From: Euzebyella marina
Lineage (GTDB): Bacteria; Bacteroidota; Bacteroidia; Flavobacteriales; Flavobacteriaceae
NCBI RefSeq assembly: GCF_014855515.1
Contig: NZ_JACYFK010000003.1
Location: forward strand, 558,001-622,000
Direction of reading: 5' to 3'
DNA length: 64,000 bases
This document shows positions 1 to 11,228 of this stretch, piece by piece (positions within the stretch are counted from its first letter, which is position 1; the number at the start of each line of letters is the position of its first letter). Under the pieces are notes generated by a model, which saw only the letters and a list, made by a program, of their open reading frames with translations, was not told where the DNA came from and searched no databases. A program made the translations under genes and the position numbers.

Positions 1-689
1 TAATTGGAAGACAAACTTAATTGGTCGGCAAAATACCCTACCGAAGGTAGACCATGCTTTTGGGGTTTCTCAGAATTAAGGTAATCGCTCAATAACGAAT
101 CAAACTTTTGCAATGCACCTTGATGCGGAATTTCCCTTGTTAAAAATTGACGGTCGTAAAAACGAAGACAATAATCGAGCAATAATTCAATATTACTTAC
201 AATCAGCTTTTTGCTGTGCTTATCTAAGTTTTGCTCTAACTCGTACTGAATTTTGTCCAAAACACTAAGAATAAGACTTTGTTCCCTAGCCGATAGGTGC
301 AATGCCTCCCTTACACTATAGGAGAAATATTTATAGCTTTTCATTTTACGTTCCAAATCGGTGCCTAATAATAAATCAGGATGAAAAACCAATGCATAGC
401 CTTTAGGCACATAATCGGGATCATAACTTAATCCCACTTTTTGACCAGGTTCAACAAAGACCATAGAGCCTTCATCAAAATCATACTCTCCGCCGCCGTA
501 TTTCAATTTACAGTTCTTGGCCATTTTTAAGAAAACGGCATAACAATCGTAATGCAGGCTATCATATAGATAATCAGGATGTGAATTTGATTTCTCATAA
601 TCTAAAACTCCTATAAGTGGGTGATCAGGTTTTGAATTTCGCCAGTTAAAGTAATCGGCTACCGATTTAATATGATACACATTTTCCAT
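1..689 (-). CDS. AraC-family transcriptional regulator, C-terminus cut by window edge
   Basis: This reverse-strand frame is open from an ATG at 689 to base 1 (229 codons, no stop), so the gene continues outside the window. The visible part has the AraC-type N-terminal ligand-binding half and the first residues of the DNA-binding half, up to a stretch reading LPSVGYFADQLSLSSNY. It is clearly paralogous to the regulator at 8630-9535: both share DKHSK, IVSNIEL and RFYDRQF blocks at matching places. It faces away from the aldo-keto reductase at 1158, and its start lies 71 bp from a direct-repeat site at 760-792. By analogy with AraC regulators it probably activates that divergent promoter; the ligand is unknown. 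Confidence 0.88.
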   Translation of the reverse strand, partial: MENVYHIKSVADYFNWRNSKPDHPLIGVLDYEKSNSHPDYLYDSLHYDCYAVFLKMAKNCKLKYGGGEYDFDEGSMVFVEPGQKVGLSYDPDYVPKGYALVFHPDLLLGTDLERKMKSYKYFSYSVREALHLSAREQSLILSVLDKIQYELEQNLDKHSKKLIVSNIELLLDYCLRFYDRQFLTREIPHQGALQKFDSLLSDYLNSEKPQKHGLPSVGYFADQLSLSSN

Positions 690-759
690 ATCAAAAATTG
701 AATTATATGATAAAGATAAGTGATTGAACAATGCTTGTCACCTGTCGACCATCGAATCG

Positions 760-823
760 GTAATAATGGTACAAACATCCGTAATATGGGTATTAAATTG
801 GGTTTCAAAGGCACTTACATTTG
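760..823 (+). promoter_or_regulatory. Activator-type promoter: two direct half-sites plus -7 box (site A)
   Basis: Two half-sites of the form GTAAnnnTGGTA/GTAAnnnGGGTA start at 760 and 781, exactly 21 bp (two helix turns) apart. The second half-site ends at 792 and a TACATTTG box, matching the Bacteroidota TAnnTTTG -7 element, lies at 816-823. The same arrangement with the same 23-bp gap recurs at 4381 and 9603. No well-spaced -33 TTG is present, as expected for an activator-dependent promoter. Transcription would run toward the gene at 1158. Confidence 0.6.
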
Positions 824-1157
824 TACTGGATTAATAAGTCAACTGTAAATTTTACTTTCTGGAAAGTTTCACCACTCGATAAAAAGTCAAAAACCCTAAC
901 GAGGTTTAAAAATTAAATAAACTTCCATCTAAGACTAGTAATTCTATCAAACAGAGACACAGTTAGGGATAGCACTCGAAAAGACTGATAGAGATGATTA
1001 GTATTTAATGTTTTGAAAAATCAATAGTGACCAAGTTCTCTTGAAAATTGCAAGATGACTTAAAGGCAAATATGAAAGGCCAACATTGGTTAAAATTCAA
1101 ACTGCACCGCGAAGGGCTAACTAGAAAGGATTAACGCAAACACTATATTTCTAACTT
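824..1157 (+). other. Long untranslated leader or gene-free stretch
   Basis: About 330 bp between the predicted promoter and the aldo-keto reductase. I find no ORF worth calling (the longest start-to-stop run is about 21 codons near 1071), no clear terminator hairpin and no recognisable riboswitch. If the promoter at 816-823 is used, this would be an unusually long leader. Confidence 0.4.
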
Positions 1158-2000
1158 ATGCAAAACGTAGTTTTTAACAACGGGGTAGAAATGCCCATTT
1201 TAGGATACGGGGTCTTTCAAATACCCGATTACGAAGAATGTAAAAAGTCAGTATTGGCGGCTTTGGATGCTGGTTATCGTAGTATAGATACCGCACAGGC
1301 CTATGGTAATGAAGAAGCGGTGGGCGATGCCATTAAAGAAAGTGGTATCGAAAGAGATGAAATATTCATTACCACAAAATTATGGATTTCCGATTATGGC
1401 TATGACCGCGCCAAATTGGCCTTTGAACGCACTTTAAACAAGCTGCAACTAGATTACTTGGATATTTACTTATTGCACCAACCGTTTAACGATGTGTATG
1501 GATCTTGGCGCGCTTTGGAAGAACTGAACCGAGTTGGTAGAATTCGTGCCATAGGGGTTAGTAATTTCTATCCGGATAGGCTGACGGATTTAGCGGAGTT
1601 CAATGACATTATACCTGCCTTGAACCAAATTGAGACCCATCCGTTTTATCAGCGTGAAGAAGACCAAAAGACCATGCAAAAACTAGGCGTGCAACATGAA
1701 AGTTGGGCTCCTTTTGCCGAAGGTCAATCCGATTTCTTCAACAATGACATACTCAAGAAAATTGGGGGCAATTATGGAAAATCAGTTGCCCAGGTAACTC
1801 TGCGATGGATGATACAACGCAGTATAGTGGTCATTCCTAAATCGGTTACACCATCAAGAATCAAAGAAAATTTCAATGTTTTTGATTTTGAACTAACCGA
1901 AGCAGAAATGAAGACTATCGCTGAAATGGACACCCAAAAAAGTCATTTTTTTGACCATAGAGACCCTGAACGAGTGTCTTGGTTTAAATCCCTCATATAA
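1158..2000 (+). CDS. Aldo/keto reductase, 2,5-diketo-gluconate reductase-like
   Basis: A 280-residue cytoplasmic NAD(P)H-dependent carbonyl reductase. It has the family's (alpha/beta)8 signatures: [14 protein letters not shown] near residues 39-52, the lysine in ITTKLW (K74), the histidine in YLLHQP (H107) and a late [10 protein letters not shown] cofactor-binding stretch. The catalytic tetrad is D44, Y49, K74 and H107. Length is normal for the AKR5-like group. It is followed after 25 bp by a zinc alcohol dehydrogenase and then by another AKR, which suggests one operon handling aldehydes and ketones. The actual substrate cannot be read from sequence. Confidence 0.93.
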   Translation: MQNVVFNNGVEMPILGYGVFQIPDYEECKKSVLAALDAGYRSIDTAQAYGNEEAVGDAIKESGIERDEIFITTKLWISDYGYDRAKLAFERTLNKLQLDYLDIYLLHQPFNDVYGSWRALEELNRVGRIRAIGVSNFYPDRLTDLAEFNDIIPALNQIETHPFYQREEDQKTMQKLGVQHESWAPFAEGQSDFFNNDILKKIGGNYGKSVAQVTLRWMIQRSIVVIPKSVTPSRIKENFNVFDFELTEAEMKTIAEMDTQKSHFFDHRDPERVSWFKSLI

Positions 2001-2025
2001 TTAAACAAAGCATAAATAAAAATTA

Positions 2026-3099
2026 ATGGAAACAACAACGATAAAAGCCTTAGGAACAACGGCCAATAACGAGCCGTTAAATGAGATGACCATTGAACGT
2101 CGTGAAGTGCAACCCCATGATGTGGAGTTTGAGGTGCTATACTGCGGTATTTGCCATTCTGACCTTCACCAAATACATAACGATTTTGGCCATACGGCCT
2201 ATCCTATTGTACCGGGTCACGAAATTGTGGGCAAGGTCACCAAAATTGGTAGCCAGGTCACTAATTTTAAAGTAGGTGAATTGGTAGCCGTAGGATGCAT
2301 TGTAGACTCTTGCAGACATTGCCAACATTGCGAAGAAGGCCACGAACAATACTGTGAAGAATTCCCCACCTTTTCGTTCAATTCTCCCGATAAGTATTTA
2401 GAAGGAAAAATGACCTATGGTGGTTTTGCCAAAACCTATGTGTGCGAAGACAAGTACGTGTTGCACATGCCAGATTTTAAAGATTTGGCCAATGGCACTG
2501 TTGGATTGGCCGCCGCCGCACCGCTATTGTGTGCGGGTATTACAGTATATTCCCCGTTACGCTATTGGAATGCCGGACCCGGTAAAAAAGTAGGCGTTTT
2601 AGGTATTGGTGGTTTGGGCCATTTGGCCATTAAAATTGCCAAGGCCATGGGTGCAGAGGTTACGGTGTTTACCACCTCACCGGCTAAAGTTGAAGATGCC
2701 AAAAGATTGGGTGCAGACTATGCGGTCTTGAGCAAAAATGAAGAAGAAATGCAAGCCTATCGTGGTACGCAAGATTTTATTATTGATACCGTTTCGGCCA
2801 AACACGATGTAAACACCTATTTAGGGTTGTTAAAAATCGAAGGTACTTTGGTTTTGGTAGGCCTACCACCAGAACCCTTGGAAGTGGGAGCCTTCAACGT
2901 GGTAATGGGCAGACGCAGTTTTGCGGGTTCTAACATTGGTGGTATAGCCGAGACCCAAGAAATGTTGGATTTCTGTGCCGAACACGATATTACCGCTGAG
3001 GTAGAGGTGATTTCACCTTCACAAGTCAACGAAGCTTTTGAACGCCTAGAAAAAGGCGATGTAAAATATCGATTTGTAATTGATATGGATACGCTTTAA
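2026..3099 (+). CDS. Zinc-dependent NAD(P) alcohol dehydrogenase, cinnamyl-alcohol-dehydrogenase type
   Basis: A 357-residue medium-chain dehydrogenase. Catalytic zinc ligands are visible as C43 in CGICHSD and H65-E66 in VPGHE; the structural-zinc cysteines lie in the CRHCQHCEEGHEQYC segment near residues 95-110; the Rossmann motif is GVLGIGGLGHLA near residue 190. Overall order matches the YahK/CAD-like group that reduces broad aldehydes with NADPH. It lies 25 bp after one AKR and 23 bp before another and is probably co-transcribed with them from the promoter at 816. Confidence 0.93.
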   Translation: METTTIKALGTTANNEPLNEMTIERREVQPHDVEFEVLYCGICHSDLHQIHNDFGHTAYPIVPGHEIVGKVTKIGSQVTNFKVGELVAVGCIVDSCRHCQHCEEGHEQYCEEFPTFSFNSPDKYLEGKMTYGGFAKTYVCEDKYVLHMPDFKDLANGTVGLAAAAPLLCAGITVYSPLRYWNAGPGKKVGVLGIGGLGHLAIKIAKAMGAEVTVFTTSPAKVEDAKRLGADYAVLSKNEEEMQAYRGTQDFIIDTVSAKHDVNTYLGLLKIEGTLVLVGLPPEPLEVGAFNVVMGRRSFAGSNIGGIAETQEMLDFCAEHDITAEVEVISPSQVNEAFERLEKGDVKYRFVIDMDTL

Positions 3100-3122
3100 T
3101 ACAAATAACAAAAACACAGATA

Positions 3123-4256
<1,134 letters not shown>

Positions 4257-4380
4257 AAAAACATGGTTGTTGATAGAAGAGACACTAAATTGAGGTGATG
4301 AACCGAATGAAAATGATGAGAATTTAGTGCTTCCCTTCTCAGTTTCCTGATCTACTTGGCCAATCGCTCAAGGGCTTTCA

Positions 4381-4444
4381 GTAAAAATGGTAGGAATATC
4401 CGTAATCTGGGTATTACCTCGTGTAGTACTGATGAATATTTTTG
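4381..4444 (+). promoter_or_regulatory. Activator-type promoter, site B
   Basis: Half-sites start at 4381 and 4402 (21 bp apart); the second ends at 4413 and a TATTTTTG -7 box follows at 4437-4444, the same 23-bp gap as at sites A and C. The predicted start of transcription, about 4450, lies just ahead of the GTG start codon at 4468. Confidence 0.62.
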
Positions 4445-4467
4445 GTAAAACTAAATTCTAGAAAGCG

Positions 4468-6681
4468 GTGGTGACCAAAAACGGATATATTTCAAAAGGC
4501 CTTTACCTCATTCTTCTGTGTTTATTCCCTGGGTATTCTTTTGCTCAAGATGTATTTAAAAGTATTCAGGCAAAACACGTTTCCGAAGCCATCAATGTAG
4601 ATGGGGTAATGGACGAGCCCATTTGGCAAACAGCGGAAGTTGCGGGCGACTTTCAACAATTTTTCCCATCAGACCAAGTGTCGGCTGAACACAGTACACA
4701 GGTAAAAGTGTTGTATTCAGACACGCATTTATATATTGGTATTTATGCGGAGAAAGCACCGGGTGATTATGTGGTTTCTAGTTTAAAAAGAGATTTCGGG
4801 GCGACCACCAATGACAATATTTCGTTGTTGTTCGACACCTTTAGTGATGGTACCACTGCGTATTTTTTTGGGGTCACCCCCTATGGAGTTCTAAGAGAAG
4901 GATTGGTTTCTGACGGTGGAACCACTTTTAATAACACTTGGGACATTAAGTGGCAGGCCGAAGCGACCCGGTTTGATGACCATTTTGTAATCGAGGTCGC
5001 CATACCCTTCACTTCGATGAAATTCCCCGAAGGAACTACCTCGTGGCGGTTTCGCCCTTACCGATGGAATAATCAGGTAAATCAGCAAGACAGTTGGGTC
5101 AAAGTGCCGCAGCAGCAATTACTGTCCAGTTTGGCCTATATGGGTGAACTTACCTTTGAAAAACCGTTAGGCGAATCGAGAATGCCCATAGCTCTTATTC
5201 CTTACATCAACCTGTTGGCCGATAAAGACTACTCGATCAACGAAAGTGAAACCAAATTTAAGACCGGTGGCGATGCCAAGATTTCTATTGGCAACGGAAT
5301 GAATTTAGACTTGACCCTGAATCCTGATTTTTCCAATGTTGAGGTTGATGATATTTTCACCAATTTAACGCGCTTTGAAGTTAGGTTACCCGAAAAGCGT
5401 CAATTTTTTATTGACAATAGCGACCTTTTTGAAAACTTTGGTAATTCATTTAACGAAGCTAGACCCTTTTTTTCTAGGAGGATAGGGTTGGCCCGTGATG
5501 CCGATGGTAATTTGATACAGAACGATATCATCGGTGGTGCGCGTTTAAGTGGTAAACTAAATAAAGATTGGCGTTTGGGCTTTTTAAACCTTCAGACCGC
5601 ACGGGACGAAGGGAATGAGATAGCATCTAACAATAACATGATGCTGGCCGTACAACGTAAGATTGGGGCTCGTTCAAATATTGGTGCGTTTTGGGTAAAC
5701 CGCCAAGTGGTAGGCGACGAAGATTATATAACTCCTGAGGAAAATTACAACAGGGTGGTGGGTGTTGATTACAACTTGGCTTCTGCCGATAACATCTGGA
5801 ACGGAAAATTCTATTTGCACAAATCATTTCAACCCGACGATTCGAAAGGAAACTTATCATCACAGGCCACGGTGACGTACAATCCGAGAAACTGGCGAAT
5901 TATTGAAGACTTGGTGTATATAGACCAAGATTTTCGGGCAGATTTAGGTTTTGTGCCCAGAACCGACATTTTAAAATGGGGTAATGGCATTCAATACATT
6001 GCCTATCCAAAAAAAGGAATTTTCAATACCCATGGTATTCGCGCCTTGTCGGTGATGTATTGGCGACCAAGTTTAGATTATCAAAATACGGATCGTAGGT
6101 TGAGCTTAAGTTGGGAAACCGATTTTAAGAATCAGGCATCCGCAGAGGCTTTTTTCACCAATAACTATATCTTTTTGACGGGTGCTTTTGACCCTACTCG
6201 AACTCTTGGGGCTACCCCATTGCCTGGCGACCAGGGCTATCATTTCAATCAGTTAAGTTTTGAATATCAATCCAATAACAGCAACATACTCACTTATGGG
6301 GGTACTGCCACTATCGGAAGGTTTTTTAACGGAGAAATCACGGCGGTAGGTGGCCAAGTAGGTTTACGAATTCAGCCCAAAGCACAAATAAGTTTGGGAT
6401 TGGATTACAACGGAATTCGATTGCCCGATCCCTATGCAGATGCCAATATTTTCTTTGCGACTTTACGTTCCGAAATTACCTTCAGCAAAAGCGTGTTTTG
6501 GACGACCCTTGCACAATACAGCAACCGGCAGGAGAATTTCGGAATCAACTCGCGGTTGCAATGGCGTTTTGCCCCATTGTCAGATTTGTACTTGGTGTAC
6601 AATGATAATTATTTTACGAGTCCGTATAGTCCGAGGTTTAGATCTATTAATTTAAAGTTGACTTATTGGCTTAACATATAA
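4468..6681 (+). CDS. CBM9-like/DUF5916 outer-membrane protein
   Basis: A 737-residue protein with a signal peptide (hydrophobic run ending YSFAQ, about residue 27). Residues about 40-220 form a carbohydrate-binding family 9-like sandwich: VDGVMDEPIWQTAE, then SDTHLYIGIYAEK. The rest is rich in alternating aromatic beta strands and ends in an aromatic residue pattern typical of outer-membrane beta barrels, as in the DUF5916 family. The start is GTG (4468, with a second GTG at 4471); no upstream ATG fits. Function in this family is not established; a carbohydrate-binding or export role at the surface is inference. First gene of an operon running through about 8621. Confidence 0.85.
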   Translation: MVTKNGYISKGLYLILLCLFPGYSFAQDVFKSIQAKHVSEAINVDGVMDEPIWQTAEVAGDFQQFFPSDQVSAEHSTQVKVLYSDTHLYIGIYAEKAPGDYVVSSLKRDFGATTNDNISLLFDTFSDGTTAYFFGVTPYGVLREGLVSDGGTTFNNTWDIKWQAEATRFDDHFVIEVAIPFTSMKFPEGTTSWRFRPYRWNNQVNQQDSWVKVPQQQLLSSLAYMGELTFEKPLGESRMPIALIPYINLLADKDYSINESETKFKTGGDAKISIGNGMNLDLTLNPDFSNVEVDDIFTNLTRFEVRLPEKRQFFIDNSDLFENFGNSFNEARPFFSRRIGLARDADGNLIQNDIIGGARLSGKLNKDWRLGFLNLQTARDEGNEIASNNNMMLAVQRKIGARSNIGAFWVNRQVVGDEDYITPEENYNRVVGVDYNLASADNIWNGKFYLHKSFQPDDSKGNLSSQATVTYNPRNWRIIEDLVYIDQDFRADLGFVPRTDILKWGNGIQYIAYPKKGIFNTHGIRALSVMYWRPSLDYQNTDRRLSLSWETDFKNQASAEAFFTNNYIFLTGAFDPTRTLGATPLPGDQGYHFNQLSFEYQSNNSNILTYGGTATIGRFFNGEITAVGGQVGLRIQPKAQISLGLDYNGIRLPDPYADANIFFATLRSEITFSKSVFWTTLAQYSNRQENFGINSRLQWRFAPLSDLYLVYNDNYFTSPYSPRFRSINLKLTYWLNI

Positions 6682-6698
6682 ACTAAAACAATACTATT

Positions 6699-7172
6699 AT
6701 GAAACAATTAGTTCTATTTTCTCTTTTGTCTTTTTCAGCCGCTCTATCTGCTCAAAATTCAGATTACACTGTTTCTTCCTATTTAACCGAAGGTAACAAG
6801 GCGCCCAACACCCATTATATCGGGGAAGCCTGGTTGAACCATGTTTTGGAAGCAGACGATGATTTAAGCTATAACATCACCAAGGCCACTTTTAAGGCAA
6901 ATTCTACCCTTGATTGGCATAAGCACGAATCGGTACAAGTACTGGTAATCGTAGAGGGCGAAGGTTATTATCAAGAGAGAGGTAAAGAGCCTATGATCTT
7001 GAAAGAAGGAGATGTTATTAGATGTGAAAAAGACACAGAGCACTGGCATTCATCTTCAAAGAAAAACGACGTGACCTATTTGGCAATTTATGGTGGTGAA
7101 ACCCCTACGGTATGGACCGAGGTACTTTCACAAGAATATTACGACGGCGTTTCCAGAAAACTAGATAATTAG
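6699..7172 (+). CDS. Periplasmic cupin-domain protein
   Basis: A 157-residue protein with a cleavable signal peptide (about 19 residues, ending ALSAQ). The single cupin barrel spans roughly residues 55-145; motif 1 includes LDWHKHESVQVLVIVEGEG and motif 2 the EHWHSSSK stretch, giving the usual His/Glu metal ligands (H76, H78 and later histidines, numbering approximate). It resembles small cupins found beside carboxymuconolactone-decarboxylase-like and AKR genes. It follows the DUF5916 gene by 17 bp and precedes an AKR. The reaction is unknown. Confidence 0.85.
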   Translation: MKQLVLFSLLSFSAALSAQNSDYTVSSYLTEGNKAPNTHYIGEAWLNHVLEADDDLSYNITKATFKANSTLDWHKHESVQVLVIVEGEGYYQERGKEPMILKEGDVIRCEKDTEHWHSSSKKNDVTYLAIYGGETPTVWTEVLSQEYYDGVSRKLDN

Positions 7173-7229
7173 AAGAAGTCTTAAGGTTTGAGGGCTTTCA
7201 AAAATACCAATCTTATTGATTAAAAATAA

Positions 7230-8219
<990 letters not shown>

Positions 8220-8231
8220 ATAGATGCCTAC

Positions 8232-8621
8232 ATGAGTTCCTTCCAACCCTCCAAGCCGAAAACCTATCTTGAAATAGGACGTAACTTTTTGAATATATCG
8301 GAAGGACAGTTTCCTATAAATGAGCCTTCACAGATTATAAAGTTTCGAACAGCTTCTGACTTTGCCAATGAACTTAATATTCATGTGAACCACCTGAATA
8401 GGTCGGTAAAGCTTTTAACGGGTCATACTACCACAGAGAATATTAACCAGGCCATCTTAAAGGAGGCAAAAAGGTTGTTAAGGAGAAACCAATGGCCAAT
8501 TCATATAATAGCTATGGTTCTAGCCTTTAAAGAAGCGACTCATTTCAGTAATTTCTTCAAAAGGAATATTGGGCTGAGTCCTACCGAATTTCGTTCTGAA
8601 AAAGTAGATAGGTCTCAGTAG
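8232..8621 (+). CDS. Short AraC-type DNA-binding protein
   Basis: A 129-residue protein that consists of little more than an AraC DNA-binding module. Residues about 30-75 hold the first helix-turn-helix (ASDFANELNIHVNHLNR) and 85-122 the second (PIHIIAMVLAFKEATHFSNF followed by GLSPTEFR). It lacks the N-terminal sensor domain of full-length members, so it is either a naturally minimal regulator or the remnant of a larger one. It is 12 bp after the AKR and converges on the larger AraC gene at 8630, with only 8 bp between the stops. Confidence 0.8.
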   Translation: MSSFQPSKPKTYLEIGRNFLNISEGQFPINEPSQIIKFRTASDFANELNIHVNHLNRSVKLLTGHTTTENINQAILKEAKRLLRRNQWPIHIIAMVLAFKEATHFSNFFKRNIGLSPTEFRSEKVDRSQ

Positions 8622-8629
8622 TTACTTCA

Positions 8630-9535
8630 TCAATTCAACATCCGATAATCGCTTGGGGAGTACCCCACTTTACTTTTAAATAGCCGTGTAAAATGTTGCG
8701 GATGCTTGAAACCCAACTCATAGGCAATTTCGCTAATGGTTTTATCGGGATCAAAGATTTTATCCTTAGCAATTTCAATTACTCTATACCGAATAAATTC
8801 CATCGCGCTTTTTCCTGTCTCCTTTTTAACCAAATCACCAAAATAGTTGGGCGATAGGTGCTGTTCTTGGGCAAAATGGCTCACCGATGGCATCCCTTCC
8901 TTTCGGGCCTTACCTGTTCGGATATAGGCGTTCAGTGAAGATTCAAATTGCTCAATGACACCAAGGTTGGCCGAATCACGAGTTATAAATTGCCGGTCAT
9001 AAAACCGGTTACAGTAATTCAGGAACAATTCGATGTTTGAGACAATGACACCTTTGCTATGCTTGTCAATATTCTGTGAGAGTTCATAGGAGATTTTATC
9101 GAAGCAATCGAGTACTATTTGCCTTTCTTTTAAAGAGAGGTGCAGTGCCTCATGTAATTCATAGGAAAAGAAGGAATAACGCTCTATTATATTACCTAGG
9201 TGTGTACCGCGAATCAATTCAGGGTGAAACAATAGTGCATGCCCCGAAGGCTTTATATTAGTATCCAAATTTGAAATATCGACTACTTGGCCCGGACCAA
9301 GAAATACTAATGTACCGTCTTGATAGTCGTAGTTTTGTCGACCATACTTCAATATGCAATTTTGCCCCTGCTTTAGAAATGCGGCATAAAAGTGGTACCG
9401 TACTGCCCCTGCTTTTTTATTTACAGACCATTCACCATCATTAAGATTGATGACACTCACCAAAGGATGTAGTGCCGAAAGATTGAGTCCGGAGCAATAA
9501 TCGTTTATCGTAAACAAATCCACAATATCGTTCAT
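8630..9535 (-). CDS. AraC-family transcriptional regulator, full length
   Basis: Full-length AraC regulator of 301 residues from an ATG at 9535. An in-frame ATG at 9586 would add 17 residues, but the 9535 start matches the start of the paralog at 1-689, follows an AAGGGA sequence and leaves the same distance (68 versus 71 bp) to the upstream direct-repeat site. N-terminal cupin-like sensor about residues 25-150; C-terminal two-helix-turn-helix domain with EIAYELGFKHPQHFTRLFK and GYSPSDYR at the end. Likely activator of the promoter at 9603-9666, and perhaps of sites A and B too. Ligand unknown. Confidence 0.9.
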   Translation of the reverse strand: MNDIVDLFTINDYCSGLNLSALHPLVSVINLNDGEWSVNKKAGAVRYHFYAAFLKQGQNCILKYGRQNYDYQDGTLVFLGPGQVVDISNLDTNIKPSGHALLFHPELIRGTHLGNIIERYSFFSYELHEALHLSLKERQIVLDCFDKISYELSQNIDKHSKGVIVSNIELFLNYCNRFYDRQFITRDSANLGVIEQFESSLNAYIRTGKARKEGMPSVSHFAQEQHLSPNYFGDLVKKETGKSAMEFIRYRVIEIAKDKIFDPDKTISEIAYELGFKHPQHFTRLFKSKVGYSPSDYRMLN

Positions 9536-9602
9536 GCCAGTCCCTTTTTTGATAAAGTTAACATTTGCCTCCCAAATAAATAGCATAAAGAAATGTGAAT
9601 CC

Positions 9603-9666
9603 GTAATGTGGGTAGGTATTTCCGTAAAATGGGTATGTAAATTGAAATGAGCGGTTTGTATTTTTG
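9603..9666 (+). promoter_or_regulatory. Activator-type promoter, site C
   Basis: Half-sites start at 9603 (GTAATGTGGGTA) and 9624 (GTAAAATGGGTA), 21 bp apart. The second ends at 9635 and the TATTTTTG box is at 9659-9666, again 23 bp downstream. It drives the damaged operon beginning at 9694 and lies 68 bp from the divergent AraC start at 9535. Confidence 0.65.
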
Positions 9667-9693
9667 AGAGAGCTCATTTAAAACACATATAAA

Positions 9694-10002
9694 ATGAAGA
9701 ATTTTGTAGTAGTTTTCTTTATAGTCATAAGTAGCACCTCTCTATTCTCGCAAGGTGCAGACATTCAAACCGAGATTAAAGAACTTTCCAAACAAAAATG
9801 GCAATGGATGGCGGAAAAGGATGTTGACAAACTGGCTAACTTATTCCATGAAAAAGCAAAATTTGTGCATATGAGCGGATCCTGGAAAAAGGACCGGGAA
9901 CTTGAGATTATTCAAACAGGAAGCATTTGGTATAAGCAGGGTTGCCAAAAAAGACCCAAAGAAGGAAAGATTGGATATTATTCAAAAAGCCGTAGAGGCT
10001 AG
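9694..10002 (+). pseudogene. SnoaL/DUF4440-like exported protein, truncated with a foreign tail
   Basis: Residues 1-19 are a signal peptide; residues about 22-82 read like the first half of a small SnoaL-like (DUF4440) protein, including KWQWMAEKDVDKLANLFHEK and FVHMSGSWKKDRELEIIQTG. After SIWYK the family similarity stops and 20-odd basic residues follow before TAG. In the next frame the same stretch (to about 10015) reads smoothly as RVAKKDPKKERLDIIQKAV and onward to a TAA, like the end of a different protein. This looks like a deletion fusing two genes. The remaining product lacks most of the alpha+beta cone and is probably inactive. Confidence 0.55.
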
Positions 10003-10029
10003 AGAACTTCATTAACTAATCGTACACTC

Positions 10030-10635
10030 ATGAAAATTCAGTATATCCTATTTCTTTTTCTATCCTTTTGCCTATCGTTAGAGACAATTGGGCATAGTCC
10101 GATTTCAACCACTCCTGCCACTTCAGAAAAGAATTTAATTCTTTACTTATCAAGAACACAAAATACCAAAACAGTAGCTCAAATGATACAGGAAGAAGTG
10201 GGGGGAGATTTGGTGGCGCTCGAACTTGAAACTCCGTATCCAGAAAATTATCAGGAGATTGTTTCTCAGGTGGCCAAAGAGAACGAGACCGGATTTTTAC
10301 CGCCTTTGAAAACCAAAGTAAATCTTGAACAGTACGAAACTATTTTTTTGGGCTTTCCAACGTGGGGTATGAAATTGCCTCCGCCAATGAAAAGCTTTTT
10401 AAAGTCAAATGACTTGGAGGGAAAAACGGTCTTACCCTTTAATACCAATGCCGGTTACGGCGTGGGCAGTAGTTTTGAACAGGTAAGGCAATTATGTGAA
10501 AACTGTAACGTAAAGGAAGGTTACACTACTAAGGGCGGAATTGAGCGCGATGGTATTTTATTGGCGATTAAAGATGAAAGAAAACATCTGGTACAAAACG
10601 AAGTACGAGATTGGCTGAAGCAAAACGGATTTTAA
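10030..10635 (+). CDS. Exported flavodoxin-like protein
   Basis: A 201-residue protein with an N-terminal signal peptide (about 20 residues) and a flavodoxin fold of the type that binds FMN: the phosphate-binding loop LSRTQNTKTVA at about residues 40-50, FLGFPTWGMKLPPPMKSFL at about 111-129 and FNTNAGYGVGSSFEQ near 140-155. Such single-domain proteins are often annotated as flavodoxins of the YcfX/NADPH-quinone type. It sits between the broken SnoaL-like gene and the molybdenum hydroxylase genes, so an electron-transfer or quinone-reduction role in that operon is plausible but inferred. Confidence 0.85.
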   Translation: MKIQYILFLFLSFCLSLETIGHSPISTTPATSEKNLILYLSRTQNTKTVAQMIQEEVGGDLVALELETPYPENYQEIVSQVAKENETGFLPPLKTKVNLEQYETIFLGFPTWGMKLPPPMKSFLKSNDLEGKTVLPFNTNAGYGVGSSFEQVRQLCENCNVKEGYTTKGGIERDGILLAIKDERKHLVQNEVRDWLKQNGF

Positions 10636-10745
10636 TTTTTAATTGTTAAAATTTCTAAAAATAAACTTAAAACTGTAGGTCTTGTTTGAAATTTATAAGT
10701 AGGAAGACCCAAATTTTCAATACTTTCAAAGGAATCTTTATAATT

Positions 10746-11207
10746 ATGGCAAACTTTTCATTAAACATCAACGGAAAAAACCACGAGGTAGATGTAGACC
10801 CCAGTACTCCAATGCTTTGGGTATTGCGCGACCATTTACAGTTTGTAGGAACTAAATACGGTTGCGGTATCGCTCAATGCGGTGCTTGTACGGTACATCT
10901 AGGCGATAATGCGGTGCGTTCTTGCCAATTACCCGTATCTGCCGTGGGCGAACAAAAAATAACCACGATCGAAGGCTTATCGGAAAACGGTGACCATCCG
11001 GTTCAAAAAGCTTGGCTAGAGATAGACGTTCCGCAATGTGGTTACTGCCAGGCCGGTCAGATTATGACCGCTTCGGCTTTGCTGAAAAACAATCCTAACC
11101 CTACGGATGCTGAGATTGAAAGTGCCATGAACGGGAATATTTGCCGCTGTGGTACCTACACACGAATAAAAAAGGCGGTCAAATTGGCCGCTCAGGGCGA
11201 TTCATAA
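10746..11207 (+). CDS. iorA: Molybdenum hydroxylase [2Fe-2S] subunit (isoquinoline 1-oxidoreductase alpha-like)
   Basis: A 153-residue small subunit starting at the ATG at 10746 ([10 protein letters not shown]); a longer TTG-started frame from 10686 adds residues absent from the family. The plant-type ferredoxin cluster is bound by C40, C45, C48 and C60 ([10 protein letters not shown] and SCQ). The second, helical cluster uses the CGYCQAGQ and CRCGTY cysteines. It passes electrons from the molybdopterin large subunit. It is the only small subunit here, 21 bp before a broken large subunit and upstream of a second intact one, so it may serve both. Confidence 0.92.
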   Translation: MANFSLNINGKNHEVDVDPSTPMLWVLRDHLQFVGTKYGCGIAQCGACTVHLGDNAVRSCQLPVSAVGEQKITTIEGLSENGDHPVQKAWLEIDVPQCGYCQAGQIMTASALLKNNPNPTDAEIESAMNGNICRCGTYTRIKKAVKLAAQGDS

Positions 11208-11228
11208 TCATACTTTAAAAGTTATCCC

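Noticed and set aside
824-1157. Riboswitch in the long leader before the first AKR gene
   Set aside because: I see no conserved riboswitch core or terminator/antiterminator pair; a covariance search would be needed to claim one.
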